A DNA stretch of 64,000 bases from Streptomyces litmocidini. GTDB lineage: Bacteria > Actinomycetota > Actinomycetes > Streptomycetales > Streptomycetaceae. The notes beneath the pieces are model-generated. The model was not told where the DNA came from. It did no database searches and was given only the letters and a program-made list of their open reading frames with translations. Below, one piece after another: positions 16,967 through 25,573 of this stretch; the stretch's first letter is position 1, and the number at the start of each line of letters is the position of its first letter. The position numbers and the translations under genes were made by a program. The stretch covers positions 1 through 64,000 of the forward strand of contig NZ_BMTQ01000005.1 in assembly GCF_014649755.1 (NCBI RefSeq). The letters are read 5' to 3'.

Positions 16967-17006
16967 GAGGAGGGCCCGGGCGTCGGACGACGCCCGGGCC
17001 CTCCTC
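16967..17006. terminator. Terminator after serB
   Basis: Near-complete 40-nt palindrome: 19-bp arms (16967-16985 and 16988-17006) containing GGGCCCGGGCGTC, with almost no loop, ending in CTCCTC. It lies between convergent serB and sixA. Confidence 0.85.
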
Positions 17007-17022
17007 ATCGGGCGTGCGGGAG

Positions 17023-17091
17023 ATCGGACGTACGGAAGATCGGACGTACGGATCGGACGTACGGATCGGACGTGCGGGATCAGGCGTGCGG
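17023..17091. repeat. Five copies of a 13-mer at the 3' end of the sixA-like gene
   Basis: ATCGGACGTACGG occurs at 17023, 17039 and 17052, followed by variants ATCGGACGTGCGG at 17065 and ATCAGGCGTGCGG at 17079. The last copy contains the SixA stop codon. Each unit contains the self-complementary CGTACG. It looks like an expanded simple repeat of unknown role. Confidence 0.8.
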
Positions 17092-17598
17092 GGCCCAGAA
17101 GTCGACGAGCCGTCCCACGCCGTGCTCCACGGACTTCCACGGGCCGTCGAAGGTGATGACGGCGAAGGCGGAGGTCGGGAAGCCGCTGCGGTTCATCCGG
17201 GGCATGAGGTCGCCCTCGGACGTGCCCGCCAGAGCGTCGGCGAGCGCGTGCATCCCCGGGTTGTGGCCGACGAGCAGGAGGTTGTTCACGGTCTCCGGGG
17301 TCTCGTTGACCACGGCGATGAGCTCGCCGAGGGATGCCTCGTAGATCCGCTCCTCGTACACCGTCTTGGGGCGCGCGGGCAGCTCGTGGACGGCCAGCTT
17401 CCAGGTCTCACGGGTGCGGACGGCGGTCGAGCAGAGGGCCAGGTCCAAGGCGATGCCGCTGTCGGCGAGCCGCCTGCCGGCCACCGGGGCGTCCTTGCGG
17501 CCTCGTTCCGCGAGGGGACGCTCGTGGTCCGGTCCGTCGTTCCAGTCTGCCTTCGCGTGCCGGAGGAGCACGATGCTGCGGGGTGTATCGACGCTCAT
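17080..17598 (-). CDS. sixA: SixA-type phosphohistidine phosphatase (histidine phosphatase family)
   Basis: A 172-residue member of the histidine (RHG) phosphatase superfamily, SixA group. The catalytic motif is LLRHAKADW near residue 11; PLAERGRKDAP and the second His in LLVGHNPGMHALADAL follow. SixA enzymes dephosphorylate phosphohistidine on proteins. Length fits the family. It is followed by an array of 13-bp repeats and converges on serB. The ATG start is directly before the first beta strand. Confidence 0.88.
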   Translation of the reverse strand: MSVDTPRSIVLLRHAKADWNDGPDHERPLAERGRKDAPVAGRRLADSGIALDLALCSTAVRTRETWKLAVHELPARPKTVYEERIYEASLGELIAVVNETPETVNNLLLVGHNPGMHALADALAGTSEGDLMPRMNRSGFPTSAFAVITFDGPWKSVEHGVGRLVDFWAPHA

Positions 17599-17633
17599 GG
17601 TCCACAGCTTCGCACGAAACAGGCCACTCCGAC

Positions 17634-17837
17634 TCAGAGAGGGAGTGTTTGCCAGAGGTGCTCCAGGACGCGGCCGGTCGCGAGTTCACCGGTGGTCGCC
17701 CGGGCCCCGTCCGACCCGGTCATGAGGAGCAGGAGGGCGAGGAAGGCCGCTGCCGGGAGGACGACGGCCCACCAGGGCAGCCGGGTGTCGACGCCGGTGG
17801 CCGTGGTCCGGACGCCGGGGTGCGTGGGGGCCGACAT
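17634..17837 (-). CDS. Small single-pass membrane protein
   Basis: A 67-residue protein with one membrane span (about residues 21-41, WWAVVLPAAAFLALLLLM) and a short soluble tail. I know no function. The ATG is chosen because GGAGG lies 5 bp upstream, whereas the longer in-frame form lacks a ribosome site. It lies 35 bp upstream of sixA in the same direction, so the two may share a transcript. Confidence 0.7.
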   Translation of the reverse strand: MSAPTHPGVRTTATGVDTRLPWWAVVLPAAAFLALLLLMTGSDGARATTGELATGRVLEHLWQTLPL

Positions 17838-17973
17838 GACCGCCTCCGTGGGTGAGTTCCGCGCTTTCGCCGTTGTCACCAACGTACGGACCGCGCGTCC
17901 TCCGGCCCATCCGGTGATCCACCCACTTCACCCTGAGCCCCGCCCCCTAGGGGACGCGGGGGCTATCCCCACC

Positions 17974-18090
17974 TCACGGGGAGGCGAAGGAGGCGATGAC
18001 GGCGATGACGACCGTGATGCCGAGCATCGCGCCGAGCACGAGGAGCAGCTTCTTCTGGCCGTTCTGGGGGTTGGGTTCGAGGACTGGCAT
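17974..18090 (-). CDS. 38-residue membrane peptide linked to the MFS gene
   Basis: A very short protein: polar N-terminus (PVLEPNPQNGQKK) and a single membrane helix (about residues 14-35). It begins 17 bp after the MFS stop codon, in the same direction. I recall such micro-proteins named as SGM_5486-family transporter-associated proteins in Streptomyces, always beside this transporter. The function is unknown; a role as transporter subunit or stabiliser is an inference. Confidence 0.75.
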   Translation of the reverse strand: MPVLEPNPQNGQKKLLLVLGAMLGITVVIAVIASFASP

Positions 18091-18107
18091 GGGGACAGTC
18101 TCGCATC

Positions 18108-19547
18108 TCAGCATTCGTCCTCGACCGTCCGGTCCCTGCCCGCCAGGGTTCCGACGATCATCTGCGGCACCATGAGCCCGCCCATGAGGACGATGGGGAG
18201 TCCCCAGCCGCCGCTGTGCTGGTAGAGCACGCCGACGAGGAGGGGGCCGGGGATCGAGATGAGGTAGCCGACGCTCTGCGCGAAGGCGGAGAGGCGGACG
18301 ACGCCGGCGCCGGTGCGCGAGCGCATGCCGATCATCGTGAGGGCGAGGGGGAAGGAGCAGTTGGAGACGCCGAGGAGCACGGCCCAGATCCAGGCTCCGC
18401 CGGCGGGGGCGAGGGAGAGACCGGTGTAGCCGGTGAGTCCGCACAGGCCGAGCGCGACGACGATCGGTCCCTGGTTCTTCATCCGGGTCGCGAGGCGGGG
18501 GATGACGAAGGCGAGCGGGACGCCCATGACCATGGTGACGGCGAGGAGCACGCCCGCGGTGGCGGCGGGGACGCCGGCGTCGCGGAAGATCTGCGGCATC
18601 CAGCCCATGGTGATGTAGGCACCGGTGGCCTGGAGGCCGAAGAAGACGCCGAGCGCCCAGGCGGTACGGCTGCGGGTGATGCGCGGCGCGGGGGCGCGCG
18701 AGGCCGCTTCCCCGCCCTGCGAGGCCGCTTCCCCGCCCCGCGGGGCCGCTTCCCCGCCCCGCGAGGCCGCTTCCCCGCCCCGCGGGGCCGCTCCCGCGGT
18801 CCGCGGGGCCGTGTCGGGGCTCGCGGTCGCCGGGACGGCCGTGCCGGTGTCCCGGTCGCGCAGGAGCGGGAGCCAGGGCAGGACGGCGAGGGCGGCGAGG
18901 GCCGCCCAGACGCCGAGGCCGAGGCGCCAGTCGCCGCCGAGGGCGTCGGTCATGGGCACGGTCGCGGCCGCGGCGATGGAGGTGCCGAGGGCGAGGGCCA
19001 TGGAGTAGAGGCCGGTCATGCTGCCGACGCGGTCGGGGAAGTACCGCTTGACGATGACGGGCATCAGGACGTTGCTGACGGCGATGCCCATGAGGGCGAG
19101 GGCGCTGGCGGCGAGGAAGGCGGCGGTGCCGGTCGCGAAGGGCCGCAGGACGAGGCCGGTGAAGATCGCGGCCATGCCCGCGCAGACGACGACGGCGGGG
19201 CCGAAGCGGCGGGCGAGGCGGGGCGCGGTGATGCCGAAGACCGCGAAGCAGAGCGGGGGGACGGAGGTGAGGACGCCGGCGACGCTGCCGCTCATGTGGA
19301 GGTCTTCGCCGACCTCTTCGAGGAGGGCGCCGAGGCTGGTGATGGCGGGGCGCAGGTTGAGGGCGGCCAGGACGAGTCCGACGGCGACGAGGACGAGGAG
19401 CCGGCGGTGTGCCGGGCCCGGTGCGGGAGAATCGCCGGCGGTGGCGGGCGCTCCGGAGGACGCGGTCGCGGTGGGGATCCCGGCCGGTCGCGCGGTGTCT
19501 CCGGCCGGTGGTGCGGCGGGGTCGAGGGTCTTCGGCTCGTCAGGCAT
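18108..19547 (-). CDS. MFS transporter, CynX/NimT-like
   Basis: A 479-residue major facilitator with 12 predicted membrane segments, beginning after a Pro/Ala-rich N-terminal tail (about 45 residues). GVLTSVPPLCFAVFGITAPRLARRFG and MGIAVSNVLMPVIVKRYFPDRVG match the cyanate/nitroimidazole (CynX/NimT) group. The central cytoplasmic loop is expanded by a 7-residue repeat (GGEAASR-type, about 245-280) encoded by tandem 21-bp DNA repeats. It is divergent from a GntR regulator, with a palindromic operator between them; the regulator probably controls it. Substrate unknown. Confidence 0.9.
   Translation of the reverse strand: MPDEPKTLDPAAPPAGDTARPAGIPTATASSGAPATAGDSPAPGPAHRRLLVLVAVGLVLAALNLRPAITSLGALLEEVGEDLHMSGSVAGVLTSVPPLCFAVFGITAPRLARRFGPAVVVCAGMAAIFTGLVLRPFATGTAAFLAASALALMGIAVSNVLMPVIVKRYFPDRVGSMTGLYSMALALGTSIAAAATVPMTDALGGDWRLGLGVWAALAALAVLPWLPLLRDRDTGTAVPATASPDTAPRTAGAAPRGGEAASRGGEAAPRGGEAASQGGEAASRAPAPRITRSRTAWALGVFFGLQATGAYITMGWMPQIFRDAGVPAATAGVLLAVTMVMGVPLAFVIPRLATRMKNQGPIVVALGLCGLTGYTGLSLAPAGGAWIWAVLLGVSNCSFPLALTMIGMRSRTGAGVVRLSAFAQSVGYLISIPGPLLVGVLYQHSGGWGLPIVLMGGLMVPQMIVGTLAGRDRTVEDEC
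18699..18806. repeat. Tandem 21-bp repeats inside the MFS gene
   Basis: Units of CGAGGCCGCTTCCCCGCCC plus two bases start at 18699, 18720, 18741, 18762 and, degenerate, 18783. They keep the reading frame and encode Gly-Gly-Glu-Ala-Ala-Ser/Pro-Arg/Gln units in the central loop of the transporter. The copy number is likely to vary between strains. Confidence 0.9.
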
Positions 19548-19557
19548 GAAGCCATCA

Positions 19558-19587
19558 TAGAATCATGGGATGATTGGTTGTCCAATC
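19558..19587 (+). promoter_or_regulatory. Promoter/operator between MFS and GntR genes
   Basis: The perfect inverted repeat GATTGG-TTGT-CCAATC (19572-19587) lies in the 63-bp divergent gap, 14 bp downstream of a possible TAGAAT -10 box (19558-19563) for the GntR gene. FadR-type GntR proteins bind short palindromes of this size, often their own. Assignment to this regulator is inference from position. Confidence 0.6.
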
Positions 19588-19610
19588 TCGAACGAATGGG
19601 AAGGCGCTCC

Positions 19611-20333
19611 ATGGCCCTCGGTCACCCCCGGCGCACCGGTCTCTCCGACCAGGTGATCGCCGAGCTGCGGAACCAGATCACCTCCGGCGAGTGGCCGGTG
19701 GGTTCGCGCATCCCGACCGAACCCGAACTGGTCGAGCAGCTGGGCGTGGCCCGCAACACGGTGCGCGAGGCGGTCCGCGCGCTCGCGCACAACGGTCTGC
19801 TCGACATCCGCCAGGGCTCGGGGACCTACGTCGTCGCCACCAGCGAGCTGGCGGGCGTCATGCACCGGCGGTTCGCCGGCTCCGACCCCCGGCACGTCGC
19901 CGAGCTGCGCTCTACGCTGGAGTCCGCGGCGGCGCGGTTCGCGGCCGGGCGGCGCACGGAGCGGGACCTGAAGCAGCTGGACGCCCTGCTCGTGCGGCGA
20001 GAGGAGGCCTGGGGGTCGGGGGACGCCGAGCGGTTCGTGACGGCCGACGCGGCCTTCCACCACGCGGTCGTCGCCGCCTCGGGCAACGAGGTGCTGACGG
20101 AGCTCTACGCGGACCTGGGCGACCTGCTGCGGGACTGGCTGCGCGACGACGTGGGGCAGGTGCTGCGGCCGGAGAACCACATGGACCACGCGCGCCTGGT
20201 GGACGCGATCCGCGAGGGCGATGCCGAGCGGGCCGGCACGGAGGCGGCCGGTTACCCCTTCCTGTGCCTCAGGAGCCCCGCACCGGAAGAGGCTGCCCCG
20301 GAGCGGGGGCCGGATCCGCGGGCTGGTGCGTGA
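19611..20333 (+). CDS. GntR family (FadR/FCD) transcriptional regulator
   Basis: A 240-residue regulator: winged helix at about residues 8-75 (LSDQVIAELRNQITSGEWPVGSRIPTEPELVEQLGVARNTVREAVRALAHNGLLDIRQGSGTYV spans it) and an all-helical FCD effector domain (about 95-215) with the metal-ligand pattern including HHAVVAASGN and NHMDHARLVDAI. The second ATG is chosen because GGGAAGG precedes it at proper spacing; an ATG 15 bp earlier lacks one. It is divergent from the MFS exporter, its likely target. Its 3' end overlaps the convergent secreted-protein gene by 65 bp. Confidence 0.92.
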   Translation: MALGHPRRTGLSDQVIAELRNQITSGEWPVGSRIPTEPELVEQLGVARNTVREAVRALAHNGLLDIRQGSGTYVVATSELAGVMHRRFAGSDPRHVAELRSTLESAAARFAAGRRTERDLKQLDALLVRREEAWGSGDAERFVTADAAFHHAVVAASGNEVLTELYADLGDLLRDWLRDDVGQVLRPENHMDHARLVDAIREGDAERAGTEAAGYPFLCLRSPAPEEAAPERGPDPRAGA

Positions 20334-20688
20334 TCCAGGCGGACCGGACCTCTTTCCAGCAGCGGCCGGTGACCCGGGCGTAGTCGGCGGGGCCGACCTC
20401 CACGGGGGCGCTGTCGCTGTCGAGGTCCCACCAGCGGTCGCACTCGACGTGGAGGCGGACGCGGTCGGTGCGGGGGTACGGGTTGCTGCAGTGGGCGGTG
20501 ACGCGGGAGCCCTCGACGACCGTGCGGCAGGAGGCTCCGAAGTCCTCCGGCTCCCCGGTCGCCGGGGCGGTGGTGGAGAGCTCCTCGGCGGGGCCGGGAG
20601 GGTTCCGCAGCTCGGTGGCCACGGCTGTGCCGGTGATCAGAACGGCGACGGAGGCGATCGCCCCGAAGCCGTGACGTATCGCGCGCAT
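20269..20688 (-). CDS. Small secreted protein with four cysteines
   Basis: A 139-residue protein with a signal peptide (RAIRHGFGAIASVAVLITGTAVA) and a mature domain holding four Cys (GASCRTV, AHCSNP, VECDRWWD, GRCWKEV), probably two disulfides. I do not recognise the family. The middle reads like a small beta-sandwich; the C-terminal Pro-rich tail is low complexity. It overlaps the end of the GntR gene by 65 bp on the opposite strand. Start context: GGAGG about 5 bp upstream. Confidence 0.75.
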   Translation of the reverse strand: MRAIRHGFGAIASVAVLITGTAVATELRNPPGPAEELSTTAPATGEPEDFGASCRTVVEGSRVTAHCSNPYPRTDRVRLHVECDRWWDLDSDSAPVEVGPADYARVTGRCWKEVRSAWITHQPADPAPAPGQPLPVRGS

Positions 20689-20787
20689 GTCCGTACCTCC
20701 TCCCCGTCAGCAGCAGAACCTCACGCTCTGCCTCAGTCTGGGGCCGTTCGGGCTGATTTTCGACCCGTGCAGGAGTTGCGGAACGGC

Positions 20788-20827
20788 GAGGGCCGTGTGT
20801 CCGCCACTCGGCGGACACACGGCCCTC
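20788..20827. terminator. Terminator downstream of fabI
   Basis: Perfect 18-bp stem (20788-20805 and 20810-20827, GAGGGCCGTGTGTCCGCC and its complement) with loop ACTC. On the minus strand it follows fabI. Confidence 0.88.
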
Positions 20828-20853
20828 TGCTGCTGTACGGGGGTACGGAGCGG

Positions 20854-21630
20854 TTACGCGCCGATGGCGTGCAGACCGCCGTCCACGTGGATGATCTCGC
20901 CCGTGGTCTTCGGGAACCAGTCCGAGAGCAGCGCGACGATGCCGCGGCCGGCCGGCTCCGGGTCCGAGAGCTCCCACTCCAGCGGGGAGCGGCTGTCCCA
21001 CACGGAGGCCAGCTCGCCGAAGCCCGGGATGGACTTCGCGGCCATGGAGCCGAGCGGGCCCGCCGAGATCAGGTTGCAGCGGATGTTCTGCTTGCCGAGG
21101 TCGCGCGCCATGTAGCGGCTGGTGGCCTCCAGGGCGGCCTTGGCCGGGCCCATCCAGTCGTACTGCGGCCAGGCGAACTTGGCGTCGAAGGTGAGGCCGA
21201 CGACCGAACCGCCCTCGGACATCAGCGGCAGCAGCGCCATCGTCAGCGACTTCAGGGAGAAGGCGGAGACGTGCATGGCGGTGGCCACGGACTCGAACGG
21301 CGTGTTGAGGAAGTTGCCGCCGAGCGCGTCCTGCGGCGCGAAGCCGATGGAGTGCACGATGCCGTCGAGCCGGTCGCCCAGGTGCTCGCGGACCTGGCCC
21401 TCCAGGCGGGCGAGGTGCTCGTCGTTGGAGACGTCGAGTTCCAGGACCTTGACGTTCTCGGGCTTGGGGAGCTTCTTGGCGATGCGCTCGGTCAGCGTCG
21501 GCCGCGGCCAGGCGGTGAGGATGATCTCCGCACCCTGCTCCTGGGCCAGCTTCGCGGCGTGGAAGGCGATGGAGGACTCCATCAGCACACCGGTGATGAG
21601 GATGCGCTTGCCCTCGAGAATTCCGCTCAT
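20854..21630 (-). CDS. fabI: Enoyl-[acyl-carrier-protein] reductase (NADH), FabI/InhA type
   Basis: A 258-residue enoyl-ACP reductase that carries out the last reduction of each fatty-acid elongation round. Family features are the N-terminal KRILITGVLMESSIAFHAAKLAQ site, the NFLNTPFESV region, the catalytic YDWMGPAKAAL (Tyr-x6-Lys) and the C-terminal HVDGGLHAIGA. It follows fabG by only 5 bp and is surely in the same operon. This pair recurs in actinobacteria (fabG-inhA). Likely target of InhA-type inhibitors. Confidence 0.96.
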   Translation of the reverse strand: MSGILEGKRILITGVLMESSIAFHAAKLAQEQGAEIILTAWPRPTLTERIAKKLPKPENVKVLELDVSNDEHLARLEGQVREHLGDRLDGIVHSIGFAPQDALGGNFLNTPFESVATAMHVSAFSLKSLTMALLPLMSEGGSVVGLTFDAKFAWPQYDWMGPAKAALEATSRYMARDLGKQNIRCNLISAGPLGSMAAKSIPGFGELASVWDSRSPLEWELSDPEPAGRGIVALLSDWFPKTTGEIIHVDGGLHAIGA

Positions 21631-21635
21631 GGTGA

Positions 21636-22355
21636 TCAGTGACCCATGCCCAATCCGCCGTCAACCGGGATGACGGCTCCAGTGATGTACGAGGCGTCGT
21701 CGGAGGCGAGGAACTTCACCGCGGCGGCGATCTCCTCCGGCTGCGCGTAACGGCCCAGCGGCACCTGGGACACGATGCCCGCGCGCTGCTCGTCGGTGAG
21801 CACCGCGGTCATGTCGGTGTCGACGAAGCCGGGGGCGACGACGTTGAAGGTGATGTTGCGCGAGCCGAGCTCACGCGCGAGGGAGCGGGCGAACCCGACC
21901 AGGCCGGCCTTGGAGGCGGCGTAGTTGGCCTGGCCCGCGGAGCCCAGCAGACCGACGACCGAGGAGATCAGGACGACACGGCCCTTCTTGGCCCGCAGCA
22001 TCCCGCGGTTGGCACGCTTGACGACCCGGAAGGTGCCGGTGAGGTTGGTGTCGAGGACGGACGTGAAGTCCTCCTCGCTCATGCGCATGAGGAGCTGGTC
22101 CTTCGTCACGCCGGCGTTGGCCACGAGGACCTCCACCGGACCGTGCTTCTCCTCGATCTCCTTGTAGGCCGTCTCCACCTGCTCCGCGTCGGTGATGTCG
22201 CACCTGACGGGGAGGCAGCCGAGCTCGACCAGGGCGGCCGGGGGCTCGCCGGAGCGGTACGTGATCGCGACCTTGTCGCCGGCCTCGGCGAACGCGCGGG
22301 CGATGGCGAGGCCGATGCCCCGGTTTCCTCCGGTGACGAGAACCGAGCGGCTCAA
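21636..22355 (-). CDS. fabG: 3-oxoacyl-[acyl-carrier-protein] reductase FabG
   Basis: A 239-residue ketoacyl-ACP reductase: VTGGNRGIGLAIARAF cofactor site, LVANAGVTKDQLLMRM, catalytic Ser in LISSVVG, YAASKAGLVGFARSLARE (Tyr/Lys) and the C-terminal SYITGAVIPVDGGLGMGH, which is specific to FabG. The TTG start is chosen because AAAGGGTGA lies about 5 bp ahead and it yields the canonical SRSVLVTGGN N-terminus; a longer frame upstream has no family similarity. It leads the fabG-fabI operon, divergent from tldD. Confidence 0.95.
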   Translation of the reverse strand: MSRSVLVTGGNRGIGLAIARAFAEAGDKVAITYRSGEPPAALVELGCLPVRCDITDAEQVETAYKEIEEKHGPVEVLVANAGVTKDQLLMRMSEEDFTSVLDTNLTGTFRVVKRANRGMLRAKKGRVVLISSVVGLLGSAGQANYAASKAGLVGFARSLARELGSRNITFNVVAPGFVDTDMTAVLTDEQRAGIVSQVPLGRYAQPEEIAAAVKFLASDDASYITGAVIPVDGGLGMGH

Positions 22356-22609
22356 CGGATCACCCTTTCGATAGCGGTCTGGTAGCCGAAAACCTATCGG
22401 TATCGCTCCCGACATGAGGAATCGACCTCCGACAGTGGCGCAGGGGCGTCGCTGTCGGGTCCCTACAGCTCGGGGCCGGTACGGACCGGCCCGCGGGTTC
22501 GCCGGGAGCGCACTCCGATCCAATGCGCGGACTCGGCCGCCCGTCCCGTGATTGACTTCCGGAGCAGTTCCAGACCGCCGTCTTCCGATCGCCGAGAGCG
22601 AGGCCGCTC

Positions 22610-24133
22610 GTGGTCCACCAGATCGACCCTTCGTTCGTCGCGCTGCCGTTGCGGGCGCTCGCCGACGCCGCGCTCGCCCGAGCGCGCGCGCTGGGCGCCG
22701 AGCACGCGGACTTCCGCCTGGAGCGGGTGCGCAGCGCCTCGTGGCGGCTGCGCGACGCCAAACCGTCCGGGTCCTCGGACACCACGGACCTGGGCTACGC
22801 GGTGCGGGTGGTGCACGGCGGGGCCTGGGGCTTCGCCTCCGGCGTCGACCTGACGATGGACGGGGCCGCGCGGGTCGCCTCGCAGGCGGTCGCCATGGCC
22901 AAGCTGTCGGCGAAGGTGATCGCGGCGGCCGGTTCGGACGAGCGCGTGGAGCTGGCCGACGAGCCGGTGCACGCGGAGAGGACGTGGGTCTCCTCGTACG
23001 AGATCGACCCGTTCTCCGTGCCCGCGGAGGAGAAGAGCGCGCTGCTCGCCGACTGGAGCGCGCGGCTGCTCCGGGCGGAGGGCGTGGCGCACGTGGACGC
23101 CTCGCTGCTGACCGTCCACGAGAACAAGTTCTACGCGGACACGGCCGGCACCGTGACCACGCAGCAGCGCGTCCGGCTGCACCCGCAGCTCACGGCGGTC
23201 GCCGTGGACGGGACGACCGGCGAGTTCGACTCGATGCGGACGATCGCGCCGCCGGTCGGACGGGGCTGGGAGTACCTGACGGGGACCGGCTGGGACTGGG
23301 ACGAGGAGCTCGACGAGATCCCGGGGCTGCTCGCCGAGAAGATGCGGGCGCCGAGCGTGGAGGCGGGCCGGTACGACCTGGTCGTCGACCCGTCGAACCT
23401 GTGGCTGACGATCCACGAGTCCATCGGGCACGCCACCGAGCTGGACCGGGCGCTGGGGTACGAGGCGGCCTACGCGGGCACCTCGTTCGCCACCTTCGAC
23501 CAGCTGGGCAAGCTGGCGTACGGCTCCTCGATCATGAACGTGACGGGTGACCGGACCGCCGAGCACGGTCTCGCCACGGTCGGCTTCGACGACGAGGGAG
23601 TCGAGGCGCAGAGCTGGGACCTGGTGAAGGACGGCACGCTCGTCGGCTACCAGCTGGACCGGCGGATCGCGAAGCTCACCGGCCTCGGCCGGTCGAACGG
23701 CTGCGCCTTCGCCGACTCCCCCGCGCACGTCCCGGTGCAGCGGATGGCGAACGTCTCGCTCCAGCCGGACCCGGGCGGTCTGTCGACGGAGGACCTGATC
23801 GGGGGCGTGGAGCGCGGCATCTACGTGGTCGGCGACCGGTCCTGGTCGATCGACATGCAGCGCTACAACTTCCAGTTCACCGGCCAGCGCTTCTTCCGCA
23901 TCGAGAACGGCCGCCTCGCCGGGCAGCTGCGGGACGTGGCGTACCAGGCGACGACCACCGACTTCTGGGGCTCGATGGAGCAGGTCGGCGGCCCGCAGAC
24001 GTACGTCCTCGGTGGCGCCTTCAACTGCGGCAAGGCCCAGCCGGGCCAGGTCGCGGCGGTGTCGCACGGCTGCCCGTCCGCCCTGTTCCGGGGTGTCAAC
24101 ATCCTCAACACCACGCAGGAGGCCGGTCGATGA
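22610..24133 (+). CDS. tldD: TldD-like metalloprotease subunit
   Basis: A 507-residue TldD/PmbA family protein carrying the TldD-type zinc motif HESIGHATELD (about residue 265-275), the mark of the catalytic subunit. N-terminal sequence LGYAVRVVHGGAWGFASG and C-terminal region with TEDLIGGVERGIYVVGDRSWSID fit the family. TldD and TldE/PmbA form a heterodimer that trims unfolded peptides. The next gene, overlapping by ATGA, is the PmbA-like partner. GTG start chosen from the family N-terminus; the Shine-Dalgarno is weak. Confidence 0.95.
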   Translation: MVHQIDPSFVALPLRALADAALARARALGAEHADFRLERVRSASWRLRDAKPSGSSDTTDLGYAVRVVHGGAWGFASGVDLTMDGAARVASQAVAMAKLSAKVIAAAGSDERVELADEPVHAERTWVSSYEIDPFSVPAEEKSALLADWSARLLRAEGVAHVDASLLTVHENKFYADTAGTVTTQQRVRLHPQLTAVAVDGTTGEFDSMRTIAPPVGRGWEYLTGTGWDWDEELDEIPGLLAEKMRAPSVEAGRYDLVVDPSNLWLTIHESIGHATELDRALGYEAAYAGTSFATFDQLGKLAYGSSIMNVTGDRTAEHGLATVGFDDEGVEAQSWDLVKDGTLVGYQLDRRIAKLTGLGRSNGCAFADSPAHVPVQRMANVSLQPDPGGLSTEDLIGGVERGIYVVGDRSWSIDMQRYNFQFTGQRFFRIENGRLAGQLRDVAYQATTTDFWGSMEQVGGPQTYVLGGAFNCGKAQPGQVAAVSHGCPSALFRGVNILNTTQEAGR

Positions 24134-25521
24134 GCCGCTTCAGCAAGCCGTACGAGATCGTCGAGCGGGCCCTGGAGCTGTCCCGCGCGGACGGGTGCGT
24201 CGTCATCGCCGACGAGGAGTCCTCGGCCAACCTGCGCTGGGCCGGGAACGCGCTCACCACGAACGGGGTGACCCGGGGCCGGACGCTCACCGTGATCGCG
24301 ACCGTCGACGGCGCCCGGGGCACCGCCTCCGGCGTCGTCTCGCGGTCCGCCGTGACCGTCGACGACCTGGAGCCCCTGGTCCGGGCCGCCGAGGAGGCCG
24401 CGCGCGCCGCCGGGCCCGCCGAGGACGCCCAGCCGCTGGTGGAGGGCGTGCCCGCCTCGCCCGACTTCACGGACGCCCCGGCGGAGACCTCCTCCGCCGT
24501 CTTCACCGACTTCGCCCCGGCGCTCGGCGAGGCCTTCGCCCGCGCGCGTGCGGGCGGCCGGGAGCTCTACGGCTTCGCCAACCACGAGCTGACCTCCACC
24601 TATCTGGGCACGTCCACGGGGCTGCGGCTGCGCCACGACCAGCCCAACGGGACCCTGGAGCTGAACGCCAAGTCCCCCGACCGCTCGCGTTCCGCCTGGG
24701 CCGGGCGCTCGACCCGGGACTTCAAGGACGTCGACCCGGCCGCGCTCGACGCCGAGCTGGCGACCCGCCTCGGCTGGGCGGAGCGGCGGATCGAGCTGCC
24801 CGCCGGGCGGTACGAGACGCTGCTGCCGCCGACCGCCGTGGCCGACCTGATGATCTACCAGCTGTGGTCCTCGGCGGCCCGGGACGCGGTGGAGGGCCGT
24901 ACGGTCTTCTCCAAGCCCGGCGGCGGCACCCGGCTCGGCGAGACGCTCTCGCCGCTGCCGCTGACGCTGCGCAGCGACCCGAACGAGCCGGGCCTGGAGT
25001 CCTCGCCGTTCGTGATCGCGCACTCCTCCGGCGACGACTCCTCCGTCTTCGACAACGGCCTGCCGGTCGGGCCGGTCGACTGGGTGAAGGCCGGCGCCCT
25101 GGCGCACCTGATCACCACCCGGCACACGGCGGGGCTCACTCGCTTGCCCGTGGCGCCGGGAGCGGGGAACCTGATCCTGGACGGCGGCGGCGAGCGCTCC
25201 CTGGAGGAGATGGTGGCCTCCACCGAGCGGGGACTGCTGCTGACCTGCCTCTGGTACATCCGCGAGGTCGACCCGGCGACGCTGCTGCTGACCGGGCTGA
25301 CCCGGGACGGCGTCTACCTCGTCGAGAACGGCGAGGTGGTCGGCGAGGTGAACAACTTCCGGTTCAACGAGTCGCCGGTGGACCTGCTGTCGCGGACCAC
25401 GGAGGCGGGCCGTACGGAGAAGACGCTGCCGCGCGAGTGGAGCGACTGGTTCACCCGGGCCGCGATGCCCGCCCTGCGGGTGCCGGACTTCAACATGAGC
25501 TCGGTCAGCAAGGGGGTCTGA
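24130..25521 (+). CDS. pmbA: PmbA/TldE-like metalloprotease subunit
   Basis: A 463-residue partner of TldD. It has the family architecture ([19 protein letters not shown] near the N-terminus; C-terminal [20 protein letters not shown]) but lacks the HExxxH zinc motif, as expected for the non-catalytic half. The start overlaps the tldD stop (ATGA), so both are made together. Ends 52 bp before tyrS. Confidence 0.94.
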   Translation: MSRFSKPYEIVERALELSRADGCVVIADEESSANLRWAGNALTTNGVTRGRTLTVIATVDGARGTASGVVSRSAVTVDDLEPLVRAAEEAARAAGPAEDAQPLVEGVPASPDFTDAPAETSSAVFTDFAPALGEAFARARAGGRELYGFANHELTSTYLGTSTGLRLRHDQPNGTLELNAKSPDRSRSAWAGRSTRDFKDVDPAALDAELATRLGWAERRIELPAGRYETLLPPTAVADLMIYQLWSSAARDAVEGRTVFSKPGGGTRLGETLSPLPLTLRSDPNEPGLESSPFVIAHSSGDDSSVFDNGLPVGPVDWVKAGALAHLITTRHTAGLTRLPVAPGAGNLILDGGGERSLEEMVASTERGLLLTCLWYIREVDPATLLLTGLTRDGVYLVENGEVVGEVNNFRFNESPVDLLSRTTEAGRTEKTLPREWSDWFTRAAMPALRVPDFNMSSVSKGV

Positions 25522-25573
25522 CCCGCCTAGACTGAGCCGTACCATTGACGACTTTCTGAGGAGACGGACGATC

